Shown here piece by piece: positions 31,101 to 40,409 of a stretch of DNA of 64,000 nt. Each line of letters starts with the position of its first letter. The stretch's first letter is position 1. Under the pieces are notes generated by a model. It worked only from the letters and a program-made list of their open reading frames with translations. It ran no database searches and was not told the DNA's origin. The position numbers and the translations under genes are program-made. This DNA comes from Patescibacteria group bacterium UBA2135 (lineage in GTDB: Bacteria; Patescibacteriota; Minisyncoccia; Phycocordibacterales; UBA2135): contig DCXN01000003.1 of the NCBI GenBank assembly GCA_002327685.1, forward strand, positions 1 to 64,000, given 5' to 3'.

Positions 31101-31802
31101 GTTGACGACAACATCGCCGTCAGCGCTTGCGGTCAAGTCAACTTTGGTAAACGGCACTCGTGTTGCGCTTCCCGGCGCAAGTGAGTTTGCCGGCTGATTT
31201 GCTGACGCAGAAACCGTCAAGCCGCTACCAAGTGGTACAACCACTGGTGTAGTCGGCGTTGTAGGTGTCGTTGGCGTTGTAGGCGTAGCAACCGCTACAG
31301 AACAAAGATCATTTGCTTTCGCGCGTGACATTGTTCCGAAGTATCCGGTACCTGCCGAAAGGCCAATAGGTGTCAGAACTTCTGAAGCATACTTGTTCTG
31401 CCATTTTACAACTCCAGTTTTGGTGATTGAACCAAAGTATGATGTTTCATTTCCTGGAGATCCAGCTCCACTTGAACCAAGCGAGGTCGTAGAATCTGAA
31501 TTCAAGAACTGTTGAAGTTTCATAACATCATCTCCAGAGCTACCAGATGTCAGACTGCGAGTCCATGTGTACGGACACACACCCGCACCGACTGTTGCTG
31601 TTGTGCCTCCTCCGATTGAAGTAATCTGCGCTTGCAGTGCCGCAATCGTATCAAGCAAACTTTGAATTTGTGCTTGAAGTGATTCAACGGTTTGTGCTGA
31701 TGCTTTACCTGGTGCCACCGCTACGAAAGCAGTTGCAAAAAGCAAAACCGCAATAACCAAACCGATGATTTTGACAGTTTTAGATGAAATAATAGTACTC
31801 AT
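28179..31802 (-). CDS. Very large S-layer-like surface protein
   Basis: 1207 residues, the largest product in the window. Signal/anchor (IIGLVIAVLLFATAFVAVAP, about 12-31), coiled coil (VESLQAQIQSLLDTIAALQA), then one peptidoglycan-binding-like module (CPYTWTRSLTSGSSGDDVMK to SRAKANDLC, about 77-170) framed by cysteines. The remaining 1000 residues are Thr/Ser/Ala/Gly/Val-rich immunoglobulin-like beta domains with few Lys and few Cys. Size, composition, single unit and a long A/T-rich upstream region fit the main S-layer or surface-coat protein of a CPR cell; this is inference from architecture. Confidence 0.8.
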   Translation of the reverse strand: MSTIISSKTVKIIGLVIAVLLFATAFVAVAPGKASAQTVESLQAQIQSLLDTIAALQAQITSIGGGTTATVGAGVCPYTWTRSLTSGSSGDDVMKLQQFLNSDSTTSLGSSGAGSPGNETSYFGSITKTGVVKWQNKYASEVLTPIGLSAGTGYFGTMSRAKANDLCSVAVATPTTPTTPTTPTTPVVVPLGSGLTVSASANQPANSLAPGSATRVPFTKVDLTASADGDVVVNSLVVERRGIASDTSFVGIVLMNDDGTLIGIEKTLNSSHQATIGVDFTIPAGTTKTVIIGGNMDTASNLSGEAGEVPALAVIAVNTAATVYGTLPIAGANHTVNSSLSIGSVTIQRGALDPGANQTKEVGVTNYIFSGVKLTAGSAEDLTLRSIRWYQSGSATGDDLTNIVTLLDGVEYPTVINGRFHTTVFPDGGLEIKKGFSKDVSVRADLIDGSNRTVDFDVERRTDIHLVGNTYGFGVLLPFDGTAAAADGADVNNSNNPYYDAAQVTISAGTLNVSSWTVGVPAQNVAINLSDQPIAGFTIDVKGEPISVASMAFNVTLTGSAAALGLADVTNVTLVDENGSVLAGPVDGAGATANNGTITLTDTVTFPVGVTNAILKAKLGTDFVSDNTIAASTTPSSDFTTVTGQVTGNTITPAPASAVSGSSQTVKAGTFAVSVSAQPTARTVIAGATQFEFARYIFDVTQSGEDIRVTTIPLYYSTSGTRTDLTNCQLYDGTATNATSLTTGSNVKNPATDGTASSTTITFDGTGLVLPKGTSKTLSLRCNIKTGVTALYWWGIDGDASYTGASGVTSGQTINESFTDANGQVMTAAASGSYTVANDTSVLFKAAQAGATDVVLAKYRFDAGAQEDIDIKGIALQLGNTASNTTNDLLNQKVSIWKGSTKVGEGQFGLGTNLDYATSTLSTAVHVPKSESVVLTVKGDFTPQDTNSSVGAFGAVISVDYDGSNNGLNGNYATGADSGVTISGSSSDTASNATKIYRGLITIEDVTTTTALSAGTDLYKVKLTAASGRDVTLHSMSFNVGVVGLSGISGFQLRGPSGSLNGTTVATSTSAIAGAGAQEKLKIIFDPTAPDRIVQAGTSKTYALRADTITTLTSGSTETLSIRLLTDTAEPSGVGETCWFNNDNHMSCVDDVLNSASTTDRFVWSPNSTTTISAAAASNQTTDWTNSYGLPGFPTVGQDLPNRVFIH

Positions 31803-32809
31803 AGTTTAAGTTGTTTACACATATTACTCAGATTACTTAGTTTAGAGTGATATATGTTTAATACAATTTTTTACTAACAATAAATTAGCTGATAAAGGGT
31901 TTCGAGACATGCTCTAACCCCGCGAATAAACTTGTGAACAAATTCAGTGTTCACAGCAAGATAATAAATTTAAAGTGTGAGTTGTGTAAAATGCGAATGA
32001 ACATTTTACAACATTTGCACTCTACACAACTCACACAACGATATGTATTTCCACTTCGATCACCGCACACAATAAATGATTGGCAATTATAAGCGACGTA
32101 GAGCGAGCGCAATCTAAAAGACGAAACGAAGTGGAGTTTTTCAGATTGCCAAGCCGAGGAGCTTATACAAGACGAAGTGCTTTTATTTTCGACTATTTTC
32201 GACCTTTGCTATTTCTCTGTTTTTGAGTGGCAACATACCACTCGACCATTCATTAATTTTAATTTCAGATTTAAGATTTCAGATTAAATTAAATAAATTT
32301 GCAATTTAAAACTTGCAATTATTTTAATTTCTTTTCATTCGGTATCTTTATTTAATTGTCAAAGTGCGCGTACCTATTCTTTCAATCTTCAAGTATCTTA
32401 ATTCATTCTACTCACACTCCTATTTCAACCAACCCCAAAAGGGTTACAAGTTACAGAAACTACAGAAAAAATCAGCGCGTATTTTTCGCATCAATACTTT
32501 TCCATTTCCTACACATTATTATAATACGAATACAATAATGCACAATAATGTTGTACAAAAAAACTGTGGATAACTTCACCATTTTTTCGCAACAACTAGT
32601 AAGTTATATTACCTCAAAATAAAGGAAAAATACCTTGAAATTATATAGATTTGTGGGATAATTAATTTCAGATTTATGATTTAAGATTTATGATTTTGGG
32701 AATTTTAGATTTACGATTTTCGATATATGATTTATGCCTTGCGTGATGTTTTACGCGTCGCTACCATTTTCGTCTTTGTTCGTAAATCTTATATCATATA
32801 TCTTAAATC
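31803..32809. other. 1-kb A/T-rich intergenic region
   Basis: No gene found. Contains a 14-bp inverted repeat GTGTGAGTTGTGTA/TACACAACTCACAC (31975-31988 and 32023-32036), a perfect DnaA-box-like TGTGGATAA (32565-32573), and tracts of the ATTTAAGATTT/TTTCAGATTTATGATTT kind between 32260-32300 and 32660-32810. The upstream control region of the S-layer-like gene must lie in its left part. Confidence 0.7.
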
Positions 32810-33634
32810 TTAAATCAGCGTATACCTACTCCACCGTCTCTCCCCTATACGACTCACTTTCCCTAAGCGTATCAAAGACATAAGTTCCCGCTGAATTGTC
32901 TTTTCACTACATTCAGAAATAATTTCAGAAATGTCTTTTATATTCGCCTCACCTCTCGTGCGAATTACTTTTAAAATCATATCCCGACGCACTCCCTTTT
33001 TCCCTGTCAATGACACATTGTCACTGTTATTGCTGGGGCTCTGCGAGCAAGACACCTTCTCACGATTAGTCCCCTGTTCAGTATCATAAAGGACATTTCC
33101 ATCTGCTTTTTGTCCTTTATGATATTGTCTTTTATTTTGTCCTTTATCTAGAGTGTTTGATACCTCGAAAAGATCTTTTGAAAGAAAAAAGTTGTCAACA
33201 ATACTTTGGGTTGATAATTGCGCGTGCAGTATGTCATACAATGTACTGTATTCTGACTGCAAAATTGAATAATTCATACGAGAAATAAGACGTATAGATA
33301 GACCTAGCCTCAAAAGAGACATCGTTTCTGAAAGAATAGGAAGTATATCTACAATAATATGTTCTTTTTTGGTTGCAGAAGAAGCGCTGGAAAAAAGTGT
33401 TATAAGAGACAAAAAATGAACAGCTTTCTCTCTAATCTCCCATTTAAATGGTTCTTTAAAATTCAAAAAGTCAGTAATCATATAAAGCGCTGTGGTTAAT
33501 TTTTCTGCCTTTTTCGCCACAAACAACATTTGTTCGTTATATTGTATTAAACCAAGCCTTGATATGCCTTGTTTGTCATTATTGTGATATCTCTGCTTCT
33601 GGTTGTCTTTTTGATGTCTTTCATTTGAATACAT
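32810..33634 (-). CDS. Helical protein with C-terminal winged helix
   Basis: 274 residues. The N-terminus is polar (MYSNERHQKDNQKQRYHNND); residues 30-150 are helical (AKKAEKLTTALYMITDFLNF, VDILPILSETMSLLRLGLSI). A Ser/Asn-rich linker leads to a DeoR-like winged helix (RRDMILKVIRTRGEANIKDI, SEKTIQRELMSLIRLGKVSR, about 215-270). This architecture is frequent in Parcubacteria, where its targets are unknown. Probably a transcriptional regulator. Confidence 0.75.
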   Translation of the reverse strand: MYSNERHQKDNQKQRYHNNDKQGISRLGLIQYNEQMLFVAKKAEKLTTALYMITDFLNFKEPFKWEIREKAVHFLSLITLFSSASSATKKEHIIVDILPILSETMSLLRLGLSIRLISRMNYSILQSEYSTLYDILHAQLSTQSIVDNFFLSKDLFEVSNTLDKGQNKRQYHKGQKADGNVLYDTEQGTNREKVSCSQSPSNNSDNVSLTGKKGVRRDMILKVIRTRGEANIKDISEIISECSEKTIQRELMSLIRLGKVSRIGERRWSRYTLI

Positions 33635-33860
33635 AGAATTGTCCTAAAGAGAAGAAGGATAATGTAGTGTCCGTTATTCTGTATTATATAAAAGACATGC
33701 ATCGTGCATAGTTTACAGTCGCGAAGTTATAGGTTGTAGGAAGTAATACATTTGACCTTTGACAATTGACTCGACGAATAAGTCACGGGTTAAATGTCAA
33801 ATGTTGGTAATATGTTATGATTAAATAAAATAACGAACGAAGTGAGTATATTTTGTTAAC

Positions 33861-34012
33861 CCCCCTCACTCGAAAAATTATTGACGACGTAGAGCGAGGT
33901 AAATGGACGGGAAAGGTCTGACCTTGAGGAGGAGCGAAGCGACGGGAGAAGGTCGGACCTTGCGGAGTCCATTTGCCGAGCCGAGGAGTTAGTAACTTTT
34001 CGAGTGAGGGGG
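33861..34012. mobile_element. Non-coding hairpin element with CCCCCTCACTCG termini, enclosing R2 copy c
   Basis: CCCCCTCACTCGAAAAATTA (from 33861) and AACTTTTCGAGTGAGGGGG (33994-34012) are inverted copies, and between them lies R2 copy c (33901-33978), itself a hairpin. The termini match those bounding the GIY-YIG gene at 11579-11878. Confidence 0.6.
33901..33978. repeat. R2 hairpin repeat, copy c
   Basis: AAATGGACGGGAAAGGTCTG ... GGTCGGACCTTGCGGAGTCC, with GAGGAGCGAAGCGACGGGAG at the centre. Confidence 0.8.
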
Positions 34013-34052
34013 TGCTCAAAAATTATAGTCGCTCCGCTCCTTAATTTTTAGC

Positions 34053-36335
34053 ATGACAAGAAAATACAAAAAAAGACGCGGGAAATCTTCTTTCCTGCCC
34101 GCATTAAAAGAAGAGACGCGGCGCTTCATATTCTCAATCCTCTCGTTTGTTATCGCGATCTTTTTTCTGCTTGCATACGCTAATCAAGCTGGAATTGTAG
34201 GAGAATCAATACGAAACATATTCAACAAATTCTTCGGTGTCGGATATTTCCTCTTTCCCGCCTTTCTCGTAGGAGCTGGTATAGTATTTCTTTCAATAAA
34301 ACGCACACATATTGCCGCGGCAACTTTTTTAGGCGGTCTTTTATTTCTCACATCCGGCCTTGCGCTAATCAGCACATTCAATAGTGAGGCTGGAGGCATT
34401 GTGGGAGCGATACTCTCTTCTCCTTTTGTCGCACTCTTTGATACATTTGCCACAAAAGTGATCCTTATCGCTTTACTATTCGTCTCGTTACTAATCTTAT
34501 TTGACGCAACCCCTACAAAGATTATTTCCTCTCTCTCCGAGCTGGCAAACTGGTTAAAAAATTTGGTGAGCAGAAAACAGGAATCACTAGATTCTGATGA
34601 ATACGAGGAAGATGAAGACGGTGAAGAGGGTGAATATGATGATGAGGAGTATGATGAAGAAGACGAGATAGAGGCACAAGACGAATCGGAAGGAGAGACT
34701 ACGCACAAAGAAGACGCCGAGAAACGTACTGCGCCTTTTGCGCAAACACTATCGCAAACCAAAGAAAACATTCTTTCATTCGTACAGGCTACCTCAAAAG
34801 AGTACACTCCTCCCCCACTATCGCTTTTTGAAACAGACAAAGGCAAACCTGATGTTGGAGACATAAAAGCAAATGCGAATATTATCAAAAGAACGCTTCA
34901 ACATTTTGGTATAAATGTTGAAATGGACGAGGTGTCTATCGGTCCATCAATTACACGTTACGCGTTAAAACCGGCACAAGGAGTAAAACTTTCCCGCATT
35001 ATAGGACTTCAAAACGATCTATCGCTCGCGCTTGCGGCACACCCTCTTCGCATTGAAGCACCAATACCTGGAAGATCTTTAGTCGGTATTGAAATACCAA
35101 ATAATAAAAAAACTATCGTTGGTCTTGGTTCACTTCTAAAATCGCCTGAAATAAAGAAAACATCTGCTCCACTTGCGTTTCCTATCGGACGCAGTATTAC
35201 AGGAAATCCAATTGTCGGAAACTTAAACAAAATGCCGCACCTGCTAATCGCCGGAGCAACTGGTGCGGGAAAATCGGTTTCCCTGCACACGATTATTACA
35301 TCGTTACTCCACCGTAATGCACCTACAAACCTTAGGATTATCATGGTAGACCCTAAGCGAGTAGAATTGACACTCTATAACAATATCCCACATCTTCTGA
35401 CACCAGTCATCACCGATCCTAAAAAGGCAATTTTAGCACTCAAGTGGGCCGGCAAAGAAATGGATCGCCGATATGATGTTTTAGAAGCAGAATCAGTACG
35501 CGATATCGCTTCATATCATAAAAATGTTGTTGAACCTGCTTATGCAGAACAAGCGCAGAACAAGCGCGGAACAAGCGCGGCGGAACAAGAACAAGAACAG
35601 GAAGTAAATCCACTACCAGAAACAATGCCGTATATTGTTGTCATCATTGATGAGCTAGCGGATATTATGAATCTATATCCACGAGAACTTGAGTCAGCAA
35701 TTGTACGCATTGCGCAGATGGCGCGCGCTGTAGGTATTCATCTCATTCTCTCAACACAACGACCACAGGTAAACATCATCACCGGACTAATTAAGGCAAA
35801 CATTCCAACACGCATCGCGCTTCAAGTCGCTTCACAAACCGACTCAAGAACAATTCTTGACATGGGTGGTGCCGAGAAACTCTTAGGTTCCGGTGACCTA
35901 CTCTATCTTTCAAGTGAGATGTCAAAACCGGTACGTCTGCAATCTGCCTATATCGGAGAATCAGAAATAAAGAAGATAACTAAATTTCTCGCAAAGCAAA
36001 ACAAAGACGGTAAATTTGATGTTGACGTACACATTAACTCTCCCAAGAAAGACGTATTATTTGAAGCAAACCTTGAAGAAAATCTGGAGGACAAAGAAGG
36101 CACCGAGGAAGATGAATTGTATGAAGATGCCCGGGAAATCGTCATTCAAAGCAAAAAAGCATCAACAACGTACCTTCAACGAAAATTAAGAATTGGATAC
36201 GCTCGCGCGGCGAGCATCATGGACATGCTTGAAGAGCGCGATGTTGTAGGGCCCGCGGAAGGATCCAAGCAAAGAGAGGTATTAATATCCGCTGGTGAGG
36301 AGACAGATTATGATGATGAAAACGAAAGTATTTAG
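34053..36335 (+). CDS. ftsK: DNA translocase FtsK/SpoIIIE
   Basis: 760 residues. About four membrane helices in residues 25-165, a very acidic linker (about 172-215, EEDEDGEEGEYDDEEYDEED), then the motor: alpha domain, Walker A GATGAGKS (about 401-408), Walker B YIVVIIDELADIM (about 528-540), and STQRPQVNIITGLIKANIPT. The C-terminal gamma winged helix (LQRKLRIGYARAASIMDMLE, about 708-727) recognises polar chromosome motifs. It pumps DNA through the closing division septum. ATG 34053 is preceded by a hairpin (34023-34051) rather than a Shine-Dalgarno site. Confidence 0.97.
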   Translation: MTRKYKKRRGKSSFLPALKEETRRFIFSILSFVIAIFFLLAYANQAGIVGESIRNIFNKFFGVGYFLFPAFLVGAGIVFLSIKRTHIAAATFLGGLLFLTSGLALISTFNSEAGGIVGAILSSPFVALFDTFATKVILIALLFVSLLILFDATPTKIISSLSELANWLKNLVSRKQESLDSDEYEEDEDGEEGEYDDEEYDEEDEIEAQDESEGETTHKEDAEKRTAPFAQTLSQTKENILSFVQATSKEYTPPPLSLFETDKGKPDVGDIKANANIIKRTLQHFGINVEMDEVSIGPSITRYALKPAQGVKLSRIIGLQNDLSLALAAHPLRIEAPIPGRSLVGIEIPNNKKTIVGLGSLLKSPEIKKTSAPLAFPIGRSITGNPIVGNLNKMPHLLIAGATGAGKSVSLHTIITSLLHRNAPTNLRIIMVDPKRVELTLYNNIPHLLTPVITDPKKAILALKWAGKEMDRRYDVLEAESVRDIASYHKNVVEPAYAEQAQNKRGTSAAEQEQEQEVNPLPETMPYIVVIIDELADIMNLYPRELESAIVRIAQMARAVGIHLILSTQRPQVNIITGLIKANIPTRIALQVASQTDSRTILDMGGAEKLLGSGDLLYLSSEMSKPVRLQSAYIGESEIKKITKFLAKQNKDGKFDVDVHINSPKKDVLFEANLEENLEDKEGTEEDELYEDAREIVIQSKKASTTYLQRKLRIGYARAASIMDMLEERDVVGPAEGSKQREVLISAGEETDYDDENESI

Positions 36336-36409
36336 TATCTGGTATTTAGTATTTAGTATACGATTAAATTTTTTTATACTAGATACTAGATACTAAATAC
36401 TTGATACCC

Positions 36410-36766
36410 ATGAAATTCAAATCAGGCATCAAAATTGCCCTCGGAGCAATTGTCATCACAACTATACTCGGATATGCTTATTCAAAGACTGAATCATTTC
36501 TGCGCGGACCAACTATAGACGTTACTACCCCGCAAAGTGGGTCCAGCGTACATCAACAAATTACTGTTATAGAAGGAACAATTGAACGCGCGGCGCATAT
36601 TACGTTAAATGGACGGCAAATTTACACAGACGAAGCAGGCGTATTAAAAGAAGAGGTGTTGCTCGCGGAAGGATACAATGTTCTTGAACTTTCTGCGAGA
36701 GATAGGTTTGGAAGAGAGACGAGGGAGATTATAGAGATAGTGTACAATCAGAGTCTCCAATTTTGA
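36410..36766 (+). CDS. Membrane-anchored Ig-like domain protein
   Basis: 118 residues from ATG 36410 (MKFKSGIKIALGAIVITTIL), preferred to an in-frame TTG nine bases upstream. After one membrane helix (about 8-24) comes one bacterial Ig-like/PKD-type domain: PTIDVTTPQSGSSVHQQITV, GTIERAAHITLNGRQIYTDE, GYNVLELSARDRFGRETREI. This domain class is common in CPR surface proteins. It lies between ftsK and recA on the same strand, but spacing of 65-140 nt leaves operon status open. Confidence 0.75.
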   Translation: MKFKSGIKIALGAIVITTILGYAYSKTESFLRGPTIDVTTPQSGSSVHQQITVIEGTIERAAHITLNGRQIYTDEAGVLKEEVLLAEGYNVLELSARDRFGRETREIIEIVYNQSLQF

Positions 36767-36905
36767 ATTTTTAATTTCGAATTTCGAATAAATTTTAAAT
36801 GAATGAATGTTTCAAAATTAGTACATTCGAATTTGATTCAAAATTCAAAATTAGAAATTCGAAATTAAATGTTAGAGTAATTATATTAATTTATATCCCA
36901 TATTT

Positions 36906-37910
36906 ATGACAAATAAAAAACAGACAAAACCCAAAAAGGAGACAAACACCGGTCTTGAAAACACCATTGAATCAATTAAAACAAAGTTCGGCGAAGGCGC
37001 TATTATGAAACTTGGCGACAGGCCAAAGGTTAACATTGATGCAATTCCAACCGGTTCAATTGGACTTGACGCAGCACTTGGTATTGGAGGACTCCCGCGC
37101 GGACGCATTGTTGAAATCTACGGCCCAGAATCTTCCGGAAAAACCACGTTGGCACTCCACGTAGTCGCAGAAGCACAAAAAAAGGGCGGCGTATGTGCAT
37201 TTGTTGACGCAGAACACGCCATGGATCCTGAATATTCAAAAAAGCTAGGAGTAGAAACAAAAGAATTACTCATTTCACAGCCGGATACCGGCGAACAAGC
37301 GCTTGAAATCACAGAAAGTCTCGTTCGCTCTGGAAAAATTGACGTAATTGTCGTTGACTCTGTCGCAGCGCTCACTCCTAGAGATGAGATTGAAGGCGAA
37401 ATGGGAGCGCACCATGTAGGAAAACAAGCACGATTGATGTCACAAGCGCTTCGGAAATTAACTGCAATTGTCGCGAGAAGCAAGACCGTCGTTATTTTTA
37501 TAAATCAAATTCGCATGCAAATAGGCGTGATGTTCGGAAATCCAGAAACTACTCCGGGAGGTAAGGCGCTTAAATTTTACACTTCAGTCCGTATTGATAT
37601 CAGGAGAATCGCACAGATTAAAAAAGGAGATGATGTGATCGGCTCGCGAACACGAGCAAAAGTTGTTAAGAACAAAGTTGCCGCCCCATTCAGAAAAGCA
37701 GAGTTTGACCTAATCCACAATGAGGGAATCTCTCGCGAGGGAGAAATACTTGTCATCGGAGAAAATATAGGAATTATTTCAAAGTCCGGAGCATCATACA
37801 GTTTCGCAAAAGAAAAATTAGGCAGAGGATACGACGCAGCACGCATCACCCTCAAAGAAAACACCAAACTACGAAACGAACTCCTAAAAGAAATTAAGGG
37901 ACAATTGTAA
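36906..37910 (+). CDS. recA: Recombinase RecA
   Basis: 334 residues. Walker [10 protein letters not shown] (about 73-81), Walker [19 protein letters not shown] (about 146-163), loop-2 region [20 protein letters not shown] then [11 protein letters not shown] (about 195-227), all diagnostic. It forms filaments on single-stranded DNA for homologous recombination and repair. The C-terminus is short ([10 protein letters not shown]) and lacks the acidic tail of E. coli RecA, common in reduced genomes. No Shine-Dalgarno site; an A/T-rich segment with inverted repeats precedes it (36775-36870). Confidence 0.98.
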   Translation: MTNKKQTKPKKETNTGLENTIESIKTKFGEGAIMKLGDRPKVNIDAIPTGSIGLDAALGIGGLPRGRIVEIYGPESSGKTTLALHVVAEAQKKGGVCAFVDAEHAMDPEYSKKLGVETKELLISQPDTGEQALEITESLVRSGKIDVIVVDSVAALTPRDEIEGEMGAHHVGKQARLMSQALRKLTAIVARSKTVVIFINQIRMQIGVMFGNPETTPGGKALKFYTSVRIDIRRIAQIKKGDDVIGSRTRAKVVKNKVAAPFRKAEFDLIHNEGISREGEILVIGENIGIISKSGASYSFAKEKLGRGYDAARITLKENTKLRNELLKEIKGQL

Positions 37911-37924
37911 ACTAAATCATGTAG

Positions 37925-38050
37925 CCAGGTCTAGCCTTGAGGAAAAAACTGTACGGCCAGGTCTGACCTTGAGGAGGAGCGGAGCAACGGGAGAAGGTCG
38001 GACCTTGCGGTATAGTTTTCGGAAGAAGACCAGACCTTACGGACCTTGTC
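37925..38050. repeat. R2 hairpin repeat, copy d (double, nested)
   Basis: CCAGGTCTAGCC...AAAAACTGTACGGCCAGGTC ... GGTCGGACCTTGCGGTATAG ... GACCAGACC, the same nested plan as copy b. Between recA and the convergent minus-strand gene. Confidence 0.8.
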
Positions 38051-38210
38051 GGAATAAAACGATAACAATTACTATCACAATAACAACGTTATGGTTATAG
38101 TTATTAGTTACGGTTATAATTATTGTTTCTCACAAAAACCCATTTTCCTCTTGCTACGCCGCTACCAAAAACTCTCCGACTTTCATCGATGAGTTTTCAA
38201 TTTACAAGCT

Positions 38211-40058
38211 CTAATCCCCTATTGAAAGATTAGGATATTTGGTACGCAGGTCATCTCTTTCCGACAAAATGAGACCACTAAGATGAACGTTGCCGTCTAC
38301 ACGTTTTGGTAATTTAAGACCTTCGGATGATGTTAAGCCACTAAGATGAAGATTGCCGCTTACATTTTCGGGCAACTTAAGACCTTCAGATGATATTAAG
38401 CCATCAAGATTAAGACCACCGTCCATATGCTCGGGAAAATTGAGGTCTTTAGCTGACGTTAATCTTTCGAGATTAAGGCCGTCGCCTATATATTCGGGAA
38501 GATTGAGGCCTTTGATTGAGGTTAATCTGTTGAGAACCAGATGCCCACCTACATATCCGGGTAGCTTAAGACCTTCGACTGATGTTAATCTGAAGAAGTC
38601 AAGGTTGCCACCTACACGATTAGGTAATTTGAGCCCTTCGAACGAGGTTAAGTTATTGAGATAAAGGTTGCCACCTATATATTCAGGTAATTCAAGACCT
38701 TTAGTTGACGTTACGTCTTTGAGGTCTAAATGACCAAGGTGAAAAAGTATGCCACCTTGTAGAGCTTCTTCTTTGGTTATACTTACCTTATCTTTTGGCA
38801 CATCAAATGCGAAAGATAAATCTTCTTTAACGTCTCTTTGATTTTGTATCTCTTTAATACGCGAGTCTCGTTGATGACCGAATCCTTCAATCTTAGAATC
38901 AATTTCGTAAAGAAATTTTATGTCGTCTTTTGAAAGTTCTTCGCCAGCCCGCCCTGAGTCTTGTCGAAGGGTTTTTCTCTCAATCTCGGTAAGCCGCTTC
39001 ATGTCAGAAGTCTTCTTTTTGTATTGCTCTCCGTCAGGGAATTCCTGGAGTTTTTCTTCCACCACAGGAGCAATGTTTGAATCAAGGTTTTGCTGTTCAG
39101 CTATGCCACGGACTTCTGCGATTTTGCCTTGTTGCATACGAATAGCAGCTCTCGGAATTATTGGTTTCCCATCTTCGTCGTATGAATAATATACATAAAA
39201 GTCACCTCCTTTAAGTTGTGTTTCCGCGGTTGACTCTCCCGCGGTACACCATCCTGTACCATGTCCTTGGAGAGAATGTACCAATGGCATATGGTCTGAA
39301 TTTCTGTCATATTTTATCCATTTTCCTTCTGTTCCGATTAGTTGTTCTTTTGACGCAGGTGTAATGCTTTCTATCGCGAAAGCATAGAGTTTGGAGAAGT
39401 TTTCGCCCTGGAGGAGTTCGTTAAATTTTTTCTGCTTTTCTTCATCAAACAAATACACGTCTAAATCTTCTCCCTTTGCTTTCTCTTCTATAGAATCAAG
39501 GACATAAGCCAAAGCTTCTCTGTTTAAGTCTGGGAATGGTTTTACAGTACCTTTTGTTCGCTTGGTGAATGATTTTTTCTCTTTGTCGTATTCACCCATT
39601 CCAAGCATACTTCGAAATGCGTAGTACTTTAACCAATCGGGGTATGTGGCATCTTTTGATGACAGATAGTCAGTCCATACATCCATGGAGCTTTTTTGGT
39701 CTGTGATGATAACTTCTGTCGCCTGCTCGCGAAGTTCTCCGCTAATCTCTACATCGCCGTGTCCTTGTTCACGCGCTATTCTCTGTTGAGCATCAAAATA
39801 GCTTTCGGATATTTCATCTTCCTTTATGACAAACTTGTCATAAAGCACCTTTTTCAGAGCTCGCATGCCGCGTTCGCGTTTTTCGGGATCTTCACGTTCA
39901 ATAATCTCCTTAAAGCGATTAAGGTAGTTTTGTATCTGCTCTGTTGGTTTTTGTGGCACACGCTCACCCGTGATGGTTTCCGCACGCCTTGTAGCAGATT
40001 TCACCTCCGGTTTATTATGTAAATCGTATTTTTTCTTTAGAAATTCAGGATTTTCCAT
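38211..40058 (-). CDS. Large protein with WCTAGE motif and C-terminal 23-residue repeats
   Basis: 615 residues. The N-terminal 230 residues are helical and charged. About 255-325 reads HSLQGHGTGWCTAGESTAET then DFYVYYSYDEDGKPIIPRAA, similar to the conserved Trp-Cys region of PcfJ-like proteins of mobile elements and CPR genomes. From about residue 440 there are seven to eight repeats of the type LTSxEGLKLPExVGGNLxLxx, 23 residues each, probably a beta-solenoid resembling leucine-rich repeats. ATG 40058; a 34-bp perfect palindrome lies 34 bp upstream. Function unknown; a mobile-element or defence link is speculative. Confidence 0.7.
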   Translation of the reverse strand: MENPEFLKKKYDLHNKPEVKSATRRAETITGERVPQKPTEQIQNYLNRFKEIIEREDPEKRERGMRALKKVLYDKFVIKEDEISESYFDAQQRIAREQGHGDVEISGELREQATEVIITDQKSSMDVWTDYLSSKDATYPDWLKYYAFRSMLGMGEYDKEKKSFTKRTKGTVKPFPDLNREALAYVLDSIEEKAKGEDLDVYLFDEEKQKKFNELLQGENFSKLYAFAIESITPASKEQLIGTEGKWIKYDRNSDHMPLVHSLQGHGTGWCTAGESTAETQLKGGDFYVYYSYDEDGKPIIPRAAIRMQQGKIAEVRGIAEQQNLDSNIAPVVEEKLQEFPDGEQYKKKTSDMKRLTEIERKTLRQDSGRAGEELSKDDIKFLYEIDSKIEGFGHQRDSRIKEIQNQRDVKEDLSFAFDVPKDKVSITKEEALQGGILFHLGHLDLKDVTSTKGLELPEYIGGNLYLNNLTSFEGLKLPNRVGGNLDFFRLTSVEGLKLPGYVGGHLVLNRLTSIKGLNLPEYIGDGLNLERLTSAKDLNFPEHMDGGLNLDGLISSEGLKLPENVSGNLHLSGLTSSEGLKLPKRVDGNVHLSGLILSERDDLRTKYPNLSIGD

Positions 40059-40091
40059 GTGTTTAGGTTATCATAGTTTCGTTATGTGTTA

Positions 40092-40125
40092 AACATTCCA
40101 ACATTCTGCAGAATGTTGGAATGTT
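40092..40125. promoter_or_regulatory. 34-bp perfect palindrome, candidate operator
   Basis: Symmetric about CTGCAG, each half containing two direct copies of ACATTC (AACATTCCAACATTC). It lies 34 bp before the start of the 38211-40058 gene, with a TATAAT-like -10 (minus strand, around 40160-40165) upstream of it. The doubled half-site suggests binding by a regulator dimer or tetramer, or a very stable 5'-UTR hairpin. Confidence 0.65.
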
Positions 40126-40409
40126 AATGATATGCGAAAAAATCAAAACATATCCTTGATTATACGCTAATCTACATATCCCATCACTATACGATCGTGA
40201 GATAATAGGATATGTGTAGGATGGGCAAAAGAAACTATTGAAGTCCGACTTCAACAATAAGCAATCTAAAATCTAAAGCACCTCTACCAAAACAGCCCCG
40301 CCATTCGGCGAGGATGTTTTGGTGTTTTTATTTCCACTAACTACCTTTGAGTTATTTAAATCTCTTATCAGCGTTAGTTCAGCGTTGCTATCAGCGTAAT
40401 TTCAGCGAT
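40126..40409. other. Intergenic region with two hairpins
   Basis: TTGAAGTCCGACTTCAA (40238-40254) and CCAAAACAGCCCCGCC/GGCGAGGATGTTTTGG followed by TGTTTTT (40288-40328), the latter a possible plus-oriented terminator. No gene found. Confidence 0.55.
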
